A stretch of 64,000 nt of DNA from Sphingomonas pseudosanguinis (lineage in GTDB: Bacteria > Pseudomonadota > Alphaproteobacteria > Sphingomonadales > Sphingomonadaceae), in NCBI RefSeq assembly GCF_014196255.1, contig NZ_JACIDH010000001.1, forward strand, positions 186,001 to 250,000, in the 5' to 3' direction. Of this stretch, positions 17,501-26,280 are shown one piece after another. The stretch's first letter is position 1; every line of letters starts with the position of its first letter. The notes under the pieces were generated by a model. The model was not told the origin of the DNA. It did no database searches and saw nothing but the letters and a program-made list of their open reading frames with translations. The position numbers and the translations under genes are program-made.

Positions 17501-17774
17501 AGGTCATGGGAGGGAGGCCGAGTACGGAGAGTTCCGCCTTCGCCTCCTCGTCTTCGAGGAGCAGATACAGCTGACGCCATGGAAGCCGATGGCCGTCGTC
17601 CAACCGCTCGGCGAGGTTTTCGTCGGCGAGCTGCTCCATCAGAGCCGTCACGATCGTGCCCTTCTCCGGGTGTGCCGACCCGGTGACCACTAGGCCCAGA
17701 TCGTCAATCACGATGCGCGATATCTCCGCCGGCGCGGGCGCGGGCGCGATCCTGCCGCCTCGTCGCCAGATCAT
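14556..17774 (-). CDS. zorD: Zorya type I helicase/nuclease ZorD (SNF2 family)
   Basis: This is a 1072-residue protein. The C-terminal half is a Swi2/Snf2 motor: ADDMGLGKT near residue 603 (motif I), DEAQKIKN near 725 (motif II), TGTPVEN (motif III), and SPVAVGFGVNM ... DRAYRIGQTK near 970-1000 (motifs V-VI). The N-terminal half has no motif I can name. As the last gene of zorA-zorB-zorC-zorD it matches the type I Zorya helicase, which acts on invading DNA after the membrane motor senses infection. ATG 17774 overlaps the zorC stop (ATGA), which decides the start. Published work describes ZorD as a nuclease-associated effector; the nuclease part is not visible to me by motif. Confidence 0.88.
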   Translation of the reverse strand: MIWRRGGRIAPAPAPAEISRIVIDDLGLVVTGSAHPEKGTIVTALMEQLADENLAERLDDGHRLPWRQLYLLLEDEEAKAELSVLGLPPMTYATPRLVSRGSLTDASFVVAIDDWLDGDRRSLPSAELRGGILDVGGKPNLLDPAVWRLIERVRSFARRPEVERGEATQRSAWGAIRSDALAAGAALDDFLFRSVVLTPERLQMALRRSTDLGLVEIEPWFEGAPTDWLRAFDRSAQVRDRYDLPTAEGVVQVIVSPQVATVLREIKRMPGRRIAGARAQAFLLNPTAALGPDAAEVVDAAQFEAAREEAGISFDRFAAITPDLREGSGIGLLVTSGYGEELATEELWLEDDDVREFVTLVRTNIERGLQLCSWDGYEFELDGDSALHCDALMSALGRRGADLISHGEIYDLAGYSDRVEGIGQEKSFYSPHVARKKNDEGWFPENLVPVVGWTDPATGQPEFLPLTDDLAAELKTGVEAAVLNQVDVVPLTGCPRPIPLQEAQAIVSAFRRAEDAAASGGLDPTKSAPRGPKPTLILKSNIGQVDYREERLAALSEPVGAPRLPERLRPGVELKEHQLAGLAWMQHLLALAPDRCRGALLADDMGLGKTLQILSLIARAREEDPSMPPALVVAPLSLLENWREEAGKFLKDGTLCILTAYGEDLASLRVDRALVDEQLRREGLVRFLRPDWRGDADLVLTTYETLRDLEFSFAREQWSVMVCDEAQKIKNPNAAMTRAAKKQQARFRIACTGTPVENSLVDLWCLFDFVQPGLLGALNEFGATYRRPIEADGPDDRTKVEELRALVAPQLLRRMKSEVAADLKSKVVDEPSRLLPMSPFQRGLYVGAIDSFRREQRPGAHLALLHRLRMLCSEPTGGQASFPPLEDCRTRSPKLDWLVSTLEKIRRRDEKAIVFCEFKDIQRLLRHYVRITFAIPVDVINGDTSAAAGAADGRQARIRAFQERPGFGVIILSPVAVGFGVNMQAANHVVHFTRTWNPAKEDQATDRAYRIGQTKDVFVYYPTVCAPDFKTFDVKLDELLERKRALAGDMLNGSGEIGARDFDVDELRPDDV

Positions 17775-19537
17775 GACTTGAGCCACCATGCCTTCTTGCG
17801 CTCAGCCCAGGCGAAGCCCCGACGCGCCAGCTCGGTGGATGCCGGATCGTTCTTGCCCGTGTACGCCCAGAGCGCACCGCCGCGGTCACGCAGATCGATC
17901 GATCTGATGCCTCGGGCCCGGAGGAACGCCGAGGGGTCGTCCGTTGGCACCGGCGAGGGTGCTGGCGTTGTCGCCCCGGCCATCGGTCGACGGATCGACG
18001 CGTCGGCCAACCAGGCTGGCGTCGTGGCTTGCGCCGTGGACCATGACGACGTCAATGCGCCGCGGGCCGGGGCGGACGCCGACGATAGCGCGGCGGGGGA
18101 GGGCGGTGATCCGGAACCCTGCGAAGGAGCCGTGGCGGCTGGGGCCCGCGCGCTGAGCCTCCTCAGCTCGCGTTCGATCTTCCGCTCCCAGCTCTCTCCC
18201 GCGCTGTCCATGTGGATGACCCGCGCCACGTTCGAGGGGTGCTTCAGGGCGCTCCGGTTGCCGGAGATGCTTCGGCGGGAGAGATCGAAGGGAAGCTGCT
18301 CGCCGTCGAAGGCGAACATGGCGTTACCCTTCTCTCCGAACTCCACGAAGACGTGCCCACCGATGCGCATGATGAAGGCGTTGTTGCGCGCGCCGCCGCC
18401 GTTCTCCAGCTTGAGGAGGCGCCCCCTCATCTCCTGATGCAGGGCACGGAAGTCGGGCCTCGGGTCATTGTACGCTGTCTCACCAAGCGCGAAGTACATG
18501 TCCTGGATGTCGTCGACCTGCTTCTTCCAGAACGCGATGCGGCGCTGGTCGTTCGCCTTGTCCTCGGACAGCAGTCCGAAGAACGCCTCGATCAGGCGCA
18601 GCTTGAGCCAGGATGATACCATCTGGCGGGTTTCGGGCCTGACAAGCGTCCACTTCTTGTCGTTCCAGCCGAGCCATGGATTGCCCCATCGCGACACGGA
18701 GGCATCGCGCAGCCGAGGTTCGATCTCCAGCGGGTCCACGTTCGCGTAGCGATCCAGGACGCGCGCAAGCGCTGCGTCGGCGAGAAGGGGGTGCGCGTCG
18801 ATGAGCTCCAGCACGCGCGGCAGCGAACGGCGCAGCCGCCGGTCGTCGAATCCGACCGCGGCCGCGATCTGGGCTTCGAAGATTCGGCGTACCAGCCAGG
18901 ACGAGTCGCCTGCCGACAATTCGCGACGAAGCGGCTTCAGGGGGTCGTCTGTATCCTCGACGAGCTCAGCCCCGTAGCGACCGCACGGATCCTCCGTGAG
19001 GATGTTCGCATGCTCGTCGACCACCGCAAGCCAATCGGGCGGCTGTCCGCGCCGCTCGAGGCCGGATAGATTGTCGTTCAGATACTCGCGCAGCAGGCTC
19101 CAGTTGCTTCGGCCAGTCTTCGCCGCCTTGTCGGGATCGTAGCGTAGGTACCCGTCGAGGAGCCCGCGCCAGCAGCTGCGGTAGGGACGGGGGAAGGTTC
19201 TGTAGCCGTCGACCTCGTCGAGGAACGGGGCGAAGCGATCGCCATCGTCGAGCAGCGCCGGCTGCGACGGGGTCGCGATCCTGGTCCCCCAGCAGACCAG
19301 CCGCGCGTTCCGGGTGTCCGGCAGTCGACCGGTCTCCCGGAACGAGGCGACGGCCGCGCCGATGCGATCCAGGGAGCCGCCCGAAGCCGCGCCGGCGCCG
19401 CCGACGAGCGCGCGAAGCGCCCGGACCTCCGCCCTGATGTCGGTGAGGTCAGGCTCCGGCATCCCGCCGAGGATGGACGCCGCAGCCGCAGCCATCCGGT
19501 CTCGCATCCGGGCGGCGCGGCGACTCAGAGCGCGCAT
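17771..19537 (-). CDS. zorC: Zorya component ZorC
   Basis: A 588-residue soluble protein between the motor genes and the SNF2 helicase, the fixed place of ZorC (EH_Signature family). A conserved block about residues 380-430 (FVEFGEKGNAMFAF, LPFDLSRRSISGNRS) fits that family. After a Pro/Ala/Ser-rich linker (about 455-520) comes a short C-terminal module with ELARRGFAWAERKKAWWLKS, like the tail of the nearby exonuclease. ZorC is reported to bind DNA and act with ZorD. The start at 19537 overlaps zorB by 13 bp; ATG 19507 is an alternative. Confidence 0.83.
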   Translation of the reverse strand: MRALSRRAARMRDRMAAAAASILGGMPEPDLTDIRAEVRALRALVGGAGAASGGSLDRIGAAVASFRETGRLPDTRNARLVCWGTRIATPSQPALLDDGDRFAPFLDEVDGYRTFPRPYRSCWRGLLDGYLRYDPDKAAKTGRSNWSLLREYLNDNLSGLERRGQPPDWLAVVDEHANILTEDPCGRYGAELVEDTDDPLKPLRRELSAGDSSWLVRRIFEAQIAAAVGFDDRRLRRSLPRVLELIDAHPLLADAALARVLDRYANVDPLEIEPRLRDASVSRWGNPWLGWNDKKWTLVRPETRQMVSSWLKLRLIEAFFGLLSEDKANDQRRIAFWKKQVDDIQDMYFALGETAYNDPRPDFRALHQEMRGRLLKLENGGGARNNAFIMRIGGHVFVEFGEKGNAMFAFDGEQLPFDLSRRSISGNRSALKHPSNVARVIHMDSAGESWERKIERELRRLSARAPAATAPSQGSGSPPSPAALSSASAPARGALTSSWSTAQATTPAWLADASIRRPMAGATTPAPSPVPTDDPSAFLRARGIRSIDLRDRGGALWAYTGKNDPASTELARRGFAWAERKKAWWLKS

Positions 19538-20241
19538 GCGCCGAAATCCCCTTCGAACGCTTGCGTGGCGGAGCGCGACGGCTCCTCGACGCCGAAGAAC
19601 TCGAGCCGAAGCTCGATGCGCCGGGAGGCGTCGAGCGAATCCTTGGCCGAGTTGGACGAGTATCCGCCCACCAGGAAGAGGCGGCGGATCTCCTCGAGCT
19701 CGTCACGTCCCATCGGCCGCTCGCCTGGGGTGGGCGGGGCCATGAGCGCGCACAGCACGCGTTGGCTGCGCTGGAGGCTCAGATTGAGGTTGTACAGGTA
19801 GCTGCCCCGGCGGTCGGTGAAGCCCTCGACCACGATGCGCTTCAGCCAGCGACGGCCACCCTCGTCCCGCGCAATCGAGAGCACCTGCGGCACGAACGCC
19901 CGCAGCAGCCGCTCCTGATCCGGGCTGAGGGTGTTGCTCGAGGTGTCAAAGCGTGCACGATCCCCGAAGTCGATCACCGCGCGACCCCGGTCGACGTGGA
20001 TGCCCTTCTCCCGTTGGGCCGCCGTCTCGATCCGGCCGAGCAGGCGTTCGATCGCCGTCTGTCGTTCGGTCTCGAGGCGCTCCCTTTCGGTTATGGTTTT
20101 CGTCACGGCGAGCAGTGCCACGCTCATGACGAGGAGGAACAGGACCATGAGGGCCGTCATGAGGTCGGCGAAGGAGATCCAGAACGGCCTCTCCCCCTCC
20201 TCCCGCGCCCGCGTGGGCGTCCAGGCTCGCTGACCGAACAT
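19525..20241 (-). CDS. zorB: Zorya motor subunit ZorB (MotB/OmpA-like)
   Basis: A 238-residue inner-membrane protein. One transmembrane helix (about residues 20-45, FWISFADLMTALMVLFLLVM) carries Asp26, the position of the proton-conducting aspartate of MotB-type stators. A coiled-coil (about 48-75) leads to an OmpA-like peptidoglycan-binding domain (about 85-225) with FDTSSNTLSPDQ, VVEGFTDRRG and NLNLSLQRSQRV. With ZorA it forms the ion-driven rotary complex of Zorya. It starts 5 bp after zorA. It is not a flagellar gene: no flagellar genes are nearby. Confidence 0.9.
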   Translation of the reverse strand: MFGQRAWTPTRAREEGERPFWISFADLMTALMVLFLLVMSVALLAVTKTITERERLETERQTAIERLLGRIETAAQREKGIHVDRGRAVIDFGDRARFDTSSNTLSPDQERLLRAFVPQVLSIARDEGGRRWLKRIVVEGFTDRRGSYLYNLNLSLQRSQRVLCALMAPPTPGERPMGRDELEEIRRLFLVGGYSSNSAKDSLDASRRIELRLEFFGVEEPSRSATQAFEGDFGACAL

Positions 20242-20246
20242 TTAGC

Positions 20247-22217
20247 TCAGGCCGCGTGCCGCGTGGCGGGGGTCACCGCGGATTCGAGCTCCTGGATCGC
20301 TTCCTTGAGAAGCCCGGTCGCGGACGTGAGCTCCTTGTGGAACTGGCGGTTCGCTTCGACCACGGTCCCCTTCATCCCCTCCGCGAACTTCAGGTGGGAC
20401 TGCTCGATTACCTCGGCGACCTCGTCGAGGAAGCCGTCGGCTTCGGCCTGAGCGGCGGCGAGCTTCTGCGACGCGCCCTCGATGCGTCCAAGCACGTCCG
20501 CGGTGATCGAGGCCTCCCTAGACGCCGCCTCGACGGTTCCGCGCAGGCTTTCGACCATCGCGGCGACGGAGTCGCGCGCCGCCCGGTGATCGGCAACCAC
20601 GCCGTCGAGACCGCGTGCCGCTCCCGCGACGCTGCCAGCGGCCTCGGCGAGGCCGCTCGTCACGCCCGCCACACGGTCGAAGCTGCTCGCCGCATCCTTG
20701 CCGGATGCCTCGAACCGGCTCGCCGCAGCGAGCAGCGTGTCCGCTCCGCCGTTCAGACGTACGAATGCGTCGTGGGTCGCGCGCTCGACGCGCGAGGCCA
20801 TCTCCTTCGATGCCTCGAGCAGCTCCGCCACGCCCGACGACAGACCGTCGACGGAGTCGCGCATGCGACCGACATGACCAACGGTCTGCTCGACGCGGCG
20901 GCTGTCCTCCTCGGATGCCAGGCGGCTGCGTTCGGCCGCTTGGCGTTCGAAGGCCGTCACGGCCTCGGTCATCCGTTCGCCCATCTCCGTCAGCATGGCC
21001 TGGAGGCGCTCCTGCGTTTCGGCCTGCATGGTGCCCGTCGTCGAGCGGATCTCTCCCAAGACCGCCCGAAGCTCGTCGGTGGTCGCCGCCTGCCGCGCCT
21101 CGATCGCCTTGACGCTCTCCTCGATCCTCGTCGCCATCGCGTCCGTGGTTCGCGTCCCGGCCGCCTCCACGTTGTCGGTCAGCTCCTGCAATTTGGCGAC
21201 GGCGGTCTGCATCGCGTCGACAGTGCGCTGCTGCATGTCGCCGATGCCGGAGAGCTGGCTTCCGAACATCTTCTCGAGCCGCTCGCTGAAGCTGGCCAGA
21301 ACGTCCGTCAGCAGGCTCGTCACCGCAGAGGACTGATCCTGGCTCACCTGGCCGACGGCTCCCGCGATCTGATCGAGCGGCGTCTTGAGAGCGTCGGTGA
21401 GGGCGCCCGCGATGGACGCGCCGAGTTCGCTGGAACGTGTGTTCGTCGCCTCGATCTGACGCTCGGCGAGATCGGTGAGGATCTCCTTGAGATCTGAGAC
21501 GAGCGCATCCTTCAGAATGCGCGTCTGGCTGGCCGACTCCTCCGAGGAGCTGACCAAGCGAGCGAGATACTCCTCGCCGGCGCCAGCGATGTAGGTCTCA
21601 TCCACCGTGTGGGCGAGACGGGCAAGCTTTCCGTAGAGTCGGTTGAGAAGGTACTTCTCCAGCACGGTCGCGATCATCGCGAGGAGGATGGCGGCGGCTG
21701 ACACGAAGAACGCCTCGCTCACTCCATGGAGGAGTGACGTCAGGCTGTTGCGGACGACCCCGGAGTCTTCGGAGATCTGGAACGTCCGCAGCCCGGTCAG
21801 CAGTCCGGAGAAGGTGCCGATGATGCCGATGCCCGTGAAGATGCCGGGCAGGTGCTTGAAGAATTCCGTGTGCACTCGCGCGTCGACCACGGCATGTGTG
21901 GAAAGGTACGCTTCGGCCGGTACGGTCGAGCGCACCGCCTTGACCTTCATCTCGCCCGTCGTCGGATCGAGTTCCTTCTGGACGTGAAGGGTCTCCTTGA
22001 ATTCTCTCCAGATCGACAGGATCTTCTCGTCGTCCGCGAAGCATCCGGTGAGCTCGATTCCGCCCGCGGCTCTTTCCGAGTCGAGCCGCGCGTTGATGTC
22101 GTCGAGCACCCTGTCGAGCTTGCGGGCGGGAACCAGGAACCAGCGCACGAATGCCGCGGCGAACCCGAGCAGGAACAACCCGACGATAACCGGCACGACT
22201 GGAAAACCGTTCAGCAT
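20247..22217 (-). CDS. zorA: Zorya motor subunit ZorA (MotA/ExbB-like with long coiled-coil tail)
   Basis: A 656-residue membrane protein with hydrophobic helices at about 6-28, 124-142 (LPGIFTGIGIIGTFSGLL) and 168-188, the MotA/TolQ/ExbB core. From about residue 200 to the end it is a long, nearly continuous alpha-helical, Ala/Glu/Ser-rich region resembling a chemoreceptor-like coiled coil; in Zorya this forms the intracellular tail that signals from the motor. ATG 22217 opens directly into the first membrane helix; the longer open frame upstream lacks it. It is the first gene of the zor operon. Confidence 0.88.
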   Translation of the reverse strand: MLNGFPVVPVIVGLFLLGFAAAFVRWFLVPARKLDRVLDDINARLDSERAAGGIELTGCFADDEKILSIWREFKETLHVQKELDPTTGEMKVKAVRSTVPAEAYLSTHAVVDARVHTEFFKHLPGIFTGIGIIGTFSGLLTGLRTFQISEDSGVVRNSLTSLLHGVSEAFFVSAAAILLAMIATVLEKYLLNRLYGKLARLAHTVDETYIAGAGEEYLARLVSSSEESASQTRILKDALVSDLKEILTDLAERQIEATNTRSSELGASIAGALTDALKTPLDQIAGAVGQVSQDQSSAVTSLLTDVLASFSERLEKMFGSQLSGIGDMQQRTVDAMQTAVAKLQELTDNVEAAGTRTTDAMATRIEESVKAIEARQAATTDELRAVLGEIRSTTGTMQAETQERLQAMLTEMGERMTEAVTAFERQAAERSRLASEEDSRRVEQTVGHVGRMRDSVDGLSSGVAELLEASKEMASRVERATHDAFVRLNGGADTLLAAASRFEASGKDAASSFDRVAGVTSGLAEAAGSVAGAARGLDGVVADHRAARDSVAAMVESLRGTVEAASREASITADVLGRIEGASQKLAAAQAEADGFLDEVAEVIEQSHLKFAEGMKGTVVEANRQFHKELTSATGLLKEAIQELESAVTPATRHAA

Positions 22218-22423
22218 GATCTTCGTGGAACCCCTTGCGACGCGTCGTTCTATGGACGCGAATCCCCCGGCATATCGCCGGCCCTTATGCATACCCTGCC
22301 GCAATGTTGGGCCAAGCGCCATGCCCGAGGTCGTCTGGCATCGACGCGAAAGTCGTCCCGATGCGTCGATCCCACTGGAAATCTGCACCTTTTCGGGGCA
22401 GCATCCCTTGGGGGAGTGACGGA
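22218..22423. promoter_or_regulatory. Divergent promoter interval between zorA and the TerB-domain gene
   Basis: Two multi-gene defence units start on opposite strands from this 206-bp gap, so both promoters must lie here. I see no strong -10/-35 pair or long inverted repeat. The TerB gene has a good GGGGGAG ribosome site; zorA has only a weak one. Confidence 0.5.
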
Positions 22424-25000
22424 ATGGCTTCAGGTTGGCTTGCGCGGGTGGCGCGCAGATTCGGCGAAATTCTGGGCGCGGAGGCCCGCGAAGAAGGTAT
22501 CTATGCGGCCGGCAACCCGTCCTTGGACGACGTCTGTGAGCATGCGTCCGATGTCGCCGGAGACTCGATCGTCGGCAGGCGAACCGCATCGGAGCCAGAG
22601 CGAACGCTGTTGACTGCAGCGGTCGCGCCCGAATCTCTGCTGGGCGACGTGCCAAGTTCTGTCGCCGATCCGAAACCTCCACGCGCCGATTCCGAACTGC
22701 CTGACGGCGTGCGTCTGGACGAGAACGGCCGCTACGTTGTTGGAGGCTACTCGTTCTCCACTCTCAGCCAGGCGCTTGGCCACCTCGACCGAAAGTCGCC
22801 ACGGCCGGCGGTCGTCCCCACGCTGAGGAACTGGCGCGATTTGGAACGGGAGCGCCTCCAGTTTGCACCGCCGCCGACGGCGGCGACACCTAAGCCGCTG
22901 GCCGACGAGGTTCAAGGAAAGGCGTCGGCGGCATCGATGCCGTCGCATCAAGGTCGAACGTGGTTGCTTGAGCGTACCCGGATCGCGGTGGGAGGCTTGG
23001 AGTTCCTCGTCGACATGGTGCCCTATGGTGCGGCACGGGACTACGAGGGGCGGCGCGACCACAGTCGCATCGATCCGGCGCTTCCGGTGAGCCCGAGAGG
23101 CGATCCAGCCGGCGACACGCTTTCCTACTGGCCGTCGTATGCGAACCTCGATCCGCGTGCACGGTGGACCTACCTTGACTGGGTGTCGCGGGGACGCACC
23201 GATCCTACGATCCCGATCGGTTACGTCTTCCTCTTCTTCTATGGTCTCGAGCAGCGGCTGCTCGTCGATGACGAGCGCGACGAGGCCGAAGAGATTTTCG
23301 CGGAGGTGAGACGGCTTCTCGCCATCCACGGGGGCAACTACTCGTTCCAGGGATACGCCGCGAGATTCCTCGCGCTTTCGCCGATCTACGAGGAGCGCGA
23401 CGACGGTCCGCCGACCGCGGATTGTGCGTCATCTTGGGATGCGGAGATTCCTCTCGATGTCCGGCTGCGTCTTGGCGAGCGGCTCCGTGACGGCGTGCCC
23501 TTCGACGCCGACGATGCGCTTCTCTGGGTGCTGGCGCTCCCCGACGTCCACCTTCGCACGCCCGGTCAGCGGTGCTTCGACGAGCTGCGCGCGCTGTGGT
23601 CGAAGCGCTACGCTGAACGCCATCCCGGGGGGTTGAAGATCCGCACCCCGAAGGCGATCGTCCGCCACGAGTATCGCGCGGCCAGCGGCACCTTCAACGT
23701 GAAGCTCGCCATCGACGGTCTGCCCGACGTGTCGGGCGTCTCAGCCCCGCTCGGACCGCTGCGTGCCATGCTGGATGCCTGCATGGAGGAGCTCTCGGCC
23801 TACAGTCGTCTGCTCGGCCGCGACCCGGCGGCGAGGGGGCGACTCAGAGGAGATCTGCTGCTTCCCGCCGCGATCCGCGCCGAACGCGTGTCGCTCGAGG
23901 AGTGCCGTAGGGCGTTGAGCGACCTCGTCGGACACGGTTCGTGCCTCACGGCGACGGACGTCGCCGTTCTGCTCGAAGTCGAGATCGGCGCAGCGGGCGA
24001 GAAGCTCGGCGCCCAGGCCGTTCGCCAGCTCGGCGGCGCTCTCGACGCGCTTGGTTACGGGTTCGAGCCCGATCGTCGCTATGGGATCGCATCTGCTCTG
24101 AGGGGTGGTTCCTTCATCAGCATCTTCCACGCGGATGACGGGTGTCCGGTCGATCACGAGCGCGCGCCGTACGCTTCCGCCAAGGGGGTGGTTGAGGTCG
24201 CGGTGCTGGCCGCCGCTTCGGACGGGCAGGTCGACCCGACCGAAATGGCCGCCCTGGAGAGGCGCCTCCGCGGCACGCCGGATCTTTCGAGCAGGGAGGT
24301 CGATCGCCTTTTGGCTCACGCCCGGGCGCTGGCCGCCGATCCGCCCAAGATCCGTTCCACACTGAAGAAGCTGGCGGAGGTCGCACCGCATAGGCGATCC
24401 AAACTCGCCGAGGCGGCGATCGAGGCCGTCCTCGCAGACGGACGCGTGCAGCCTGAAGAGGTGAGGTTCCTTGAGGCTTTGCACGTCGCTCTCGCTCTAC
24501 CTGCCGCGGATCTGTATTCTGCGCTCCATCGGGGCGCCGAGGACGACGGGCCGGTATCGGTCGTCGAGACTAGGCCGGAACGCGACGTCGGGCTGCCCGC
24601 AGAGGCCGAAGGACGTTCTGTCTCGATCGATACGGTTAGGCTGGAGCGTATCCGCGACGAGACCACGCGCGTGTCCGCGCTGCTCGCCACGATCTTCACC
24701 GAGGACGATGTCGAGGCCCCGCTGCCGACGGCACCCGCCCGTGCGATGGTCTCGACATCCTTCCAGGGACTGGACGGACCGCATTCGGCGCTGCTCGAGC
24801 GACTGATGGCCGGACCTCTGGCGAGGAACGACTTCGAAGCGGCCGCCGCGGAGCTTCGCCTTATGCCCGAGGGGGCGATGGAGACGATCAACGAATGGGG
24901 ATTCGATCGCTTCGGCGATGCCGTCCTCGAGGATGACGACGCCGTCGGGATCGTGCCCGAGATGATGGAGGAACTGAAGCCAATGGGAGTCGCCGCTTGA
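22424..25000 (+). CDS. TerB_N / TerB / TerB_C domain protein
   Basis: An 858-residue protein. A TerB_N-like domain (about 178-325) has YWPSYANLDPRARWTYLDWV and IGYVFLFFYGLEQRLLVDDE; a TerB domain (about 585-690) has EVAVLAAASDGQVDPTEMAA and AAIEAVLADGRVQPEEVRFL, two acidic metal-binding-like repeats; a TerB_C-like end (about 780-858) has LMPEGAMETINEWGFDRFGD. In tellurite loci TerB stands alone; the three-domain form is typical of phage-defence neighbourhoods, where it may be a scaffold or sensor. ATG 22424 follows GGGGGAG. Its TGA overlaps the next gene start (TTGA), so it forms an operon with the ATPase and helicase. Confidence 0.8.
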   Translation: MASGWLARVARRFGEILGAEAREEGIYAAGNPSLDDVCEHASDVAGDSIVGRRTASEPERTLLTAAVAPESLLGDVPSSVADPKPPRADSELPDGVRLDENGRYVVGGYSFSTLSQALGHLDRKSPRPAVVPTLRNWRDLERERLQFAPPPTAATPKPLADEVQGKASAASMPSHQGRTWLLERTRIAVGGLEFLVDMVPYGAARDYEGRRDHSRIDPALPVSPRGDPAGDTLSYWPSYANLDPRARWTYLDWVSRGRTDPTIPIGYVFLFFYGLEQRLLVDDERDEAEEIFAEVRRLLAIHGGNYSFQGYAARFLALSPIYEERDDGPPTADCASSWDAEIPLDVRLRLGERLRDGVPFDADDALLWVLALPDVHLRTPGQRCFDELRALWSKRYAERHPGGLKIRTPKAIVRHEYRAASGTFNVKLAIDGLPDVSGVSAPLGPLRAMLDACMEELSAYSRLLGRDPAARGRLRGDLLLPAAIRAERVSLEECRRALSDLVGHGSCLTATDVAVLLEVEIGAAGEKLGAQAVRQLGGALDALGYGFEPDRRYGIASALRGGSFISIFHADDGCPVDHERAPYASAKGVVEVAVLAAASDGQVDPTEMAALERRLRGTPDLSSREVDRLLAHARALAADPPKIRSTLKKLAEVAPHRRSKLAEAAIEAVLADGRVQPEEVRFLEALHVALALPAADLYSALHRGAEDDGPVSVVETRPERDVGLPAEAEGRSVSIDTVRLERIRDETTRVSALLATIFTEDDVEAPLPTAPARAMVSTSFQGLDGPHSALLERLMAGPLARNDFEAAAAELRLMPEGAMETINEWGFDRFGDAVLEDDDAVGIVPEMMEELKPMGVAA

Positions 25001-26280
25001 ACGCCATTCGTCGCAGGGACCGGGATCTGATCGTGCAGGCCCTCTCGGCGGGAGTGGTGCCGCGCGTCGGCTTGCGCCACATCCAGGTCGGCCGCTCTCG
25101 CGAGGTGGAGGCCCTTGTCCGCGACGTCGACAGGATCGTCGATGCGGGCTCCGCGGTGCGCTTCGTCATCGGCGAGTACGGAGCGGGCAAGACGTTCTTC
25201 CTCAATCTCGTTCGGCTCATCGCGTTGGAGCGCAAGCTCGTCACCATCCACGCTGATCTCGCGCCGGACAGGCGGCTGCATGCGACCGCGGGGCAGGCGC
25301 GTGGGCTCTACGCGGAGGCCGTGCGCAACATGGCCACCCGCACGAAGCCCGAGGGCGGAGCACTGCCAAGCCTCGTGGAGCGGTTCGTCACCGACTGCGT
25401 GCGCGAGGCGGAGGACGCGGGTCTTCCGGTCGAGCGCGTGATCGACCGGCGTCTCGCTCCGCTCCTCGACATGATCGGCGGCCACGACTTCGCAACCGTC
25501 CTCAAGGCCTACTGGCGCGGCCACGAGGACGGCGACGATGCGCTCAAGGCGGCGGCGCTCCGTTGGCTGAGGGCCGAGTTCCCGACGAAGACCGAGGCGC
25601 GGCAGTCGCTCCCCGTCCGGAGCATCATCGACGACGCGGACGTCTACGACAGTCTGAAGCTGCTCGCCGGCTTTGTCAGGATCGCGGGCTACGGTGGCCT
25701 TCTGGTTGTGTTCGACGAGATGGTGAACCTCTACAAGCTGCAGAGCGCCCAAGCCCGCAACCAGAACTACGAGCAGATCCTGCGCATCGTGAACGACGCG
25801 CTGCAGGGGAACGTCGAAGGCCTCGGTCTCGTGTTCGGCGGTACGCCCGACTTCCTTCTCGACAGCCGGCGAGGCCTGTATAGCTACCAAGCCCTGCAGT
25901 CCCGTCTCGCCGAGAACAGCTTCGCCGTGGATGGCCGGATCGACATGAGCGGACCCGTCCTCCGTCTCCAGAGCCTTTCGCCCGAGGATCTGCTCATTCT
26001 GCTGTCCAACATCCGCTCGGTGTTCGCTCTGGGCGATGCGTCAGCTGGCCTGGTTCCGGACGAGGCCCTGACGGCCTTCATGGAGCATTGCGACAGGAGA
26101 ATCGGGGAGGCGTACTTCCGCACACCTCGAAACACGATTAAGGCATTCGTCCAATTTCTTTCGGTACTCGAGCAGAACCCCGGCACCGATTGGCGCGAGC
26201 TGCTCGGCGGCGTGGCGCTGGAACCCGAGGATGCCGACGAAGCGGAAGCGGACGACGAGCTTGTCGACCTCCGGATCTGA
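24997..26280 (+). CDS. P-loop ATPase of the BrxD / DUF2791 type
   Basis: A 427-residue AAA-type ATPase with Walker A GEYGAGKTFF at about residue 59-68 and Walker B LLVVFDEM near 234. The start RRRDRDLIVQALSAGVVPR.GL is characteristic of BrxD-like (DUF2791) ATPases found in BREX and related systems. It starts at TTG 24997, overlapping the TerB gene stop by 4 bp, and its end overlaps the helicase gene by about 50 bp, so all three proteins are made together. No BREX methyltransferase or PglZ is nearby, so this is not a BREX locus. Confidence 0.78.
   Translation: MNAIRRRDRDLIVQALSAGVVPRVGLRHIQVGRSREVEALVRDVDRIVDAGSAVRFVIGEYGAGKTFFLNLVRLIALERKLVTIHADLAPDRRLHATAGQARGLYAEAVRNMATRTKPEGGALPSLVERFVTDCVREAEDAGLPVERVIDRRLAPLLDMIGGHDFATVLKAYWRGHEDGDDALKAAALRWLRAEFPTKTEARQSLPVRSIIDDADVYDSLKLLAGFVRIAGYGGLLVVFDEMVNLYKLQSAQARNQNYEQILRIVNDALQGNVEGLGLVFGGTPDFLLDSRRGLYSYQALQSRLAENSFAVDGRIDMSGPVLRLQSLSPEDLLILLSNIRSVFALGDASAGLVPDEALTAFMEHCDRRIGEAYFRTPRNTIKAFVQFLSVLEQNPGTDWRELLGGVALEPEDADEAEADDELVDLRI

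Noticed and set aside
19525..22217. Flagellar motor genes motA/motB or TolQR/ExbBD
   Set aside because: The long coiled-coil tail on the MotA-like subunit and the ZorC/ZorD neighbours identify Zorya; there are no flagellar or Tol genes nearby.
22424..25000. Tellurite-resistance gene
   Set aside because: TerB occurs here with TerB_N and TerB_C domains and no terC, terD or terZ neighbours; this form belongs to defence contexts.
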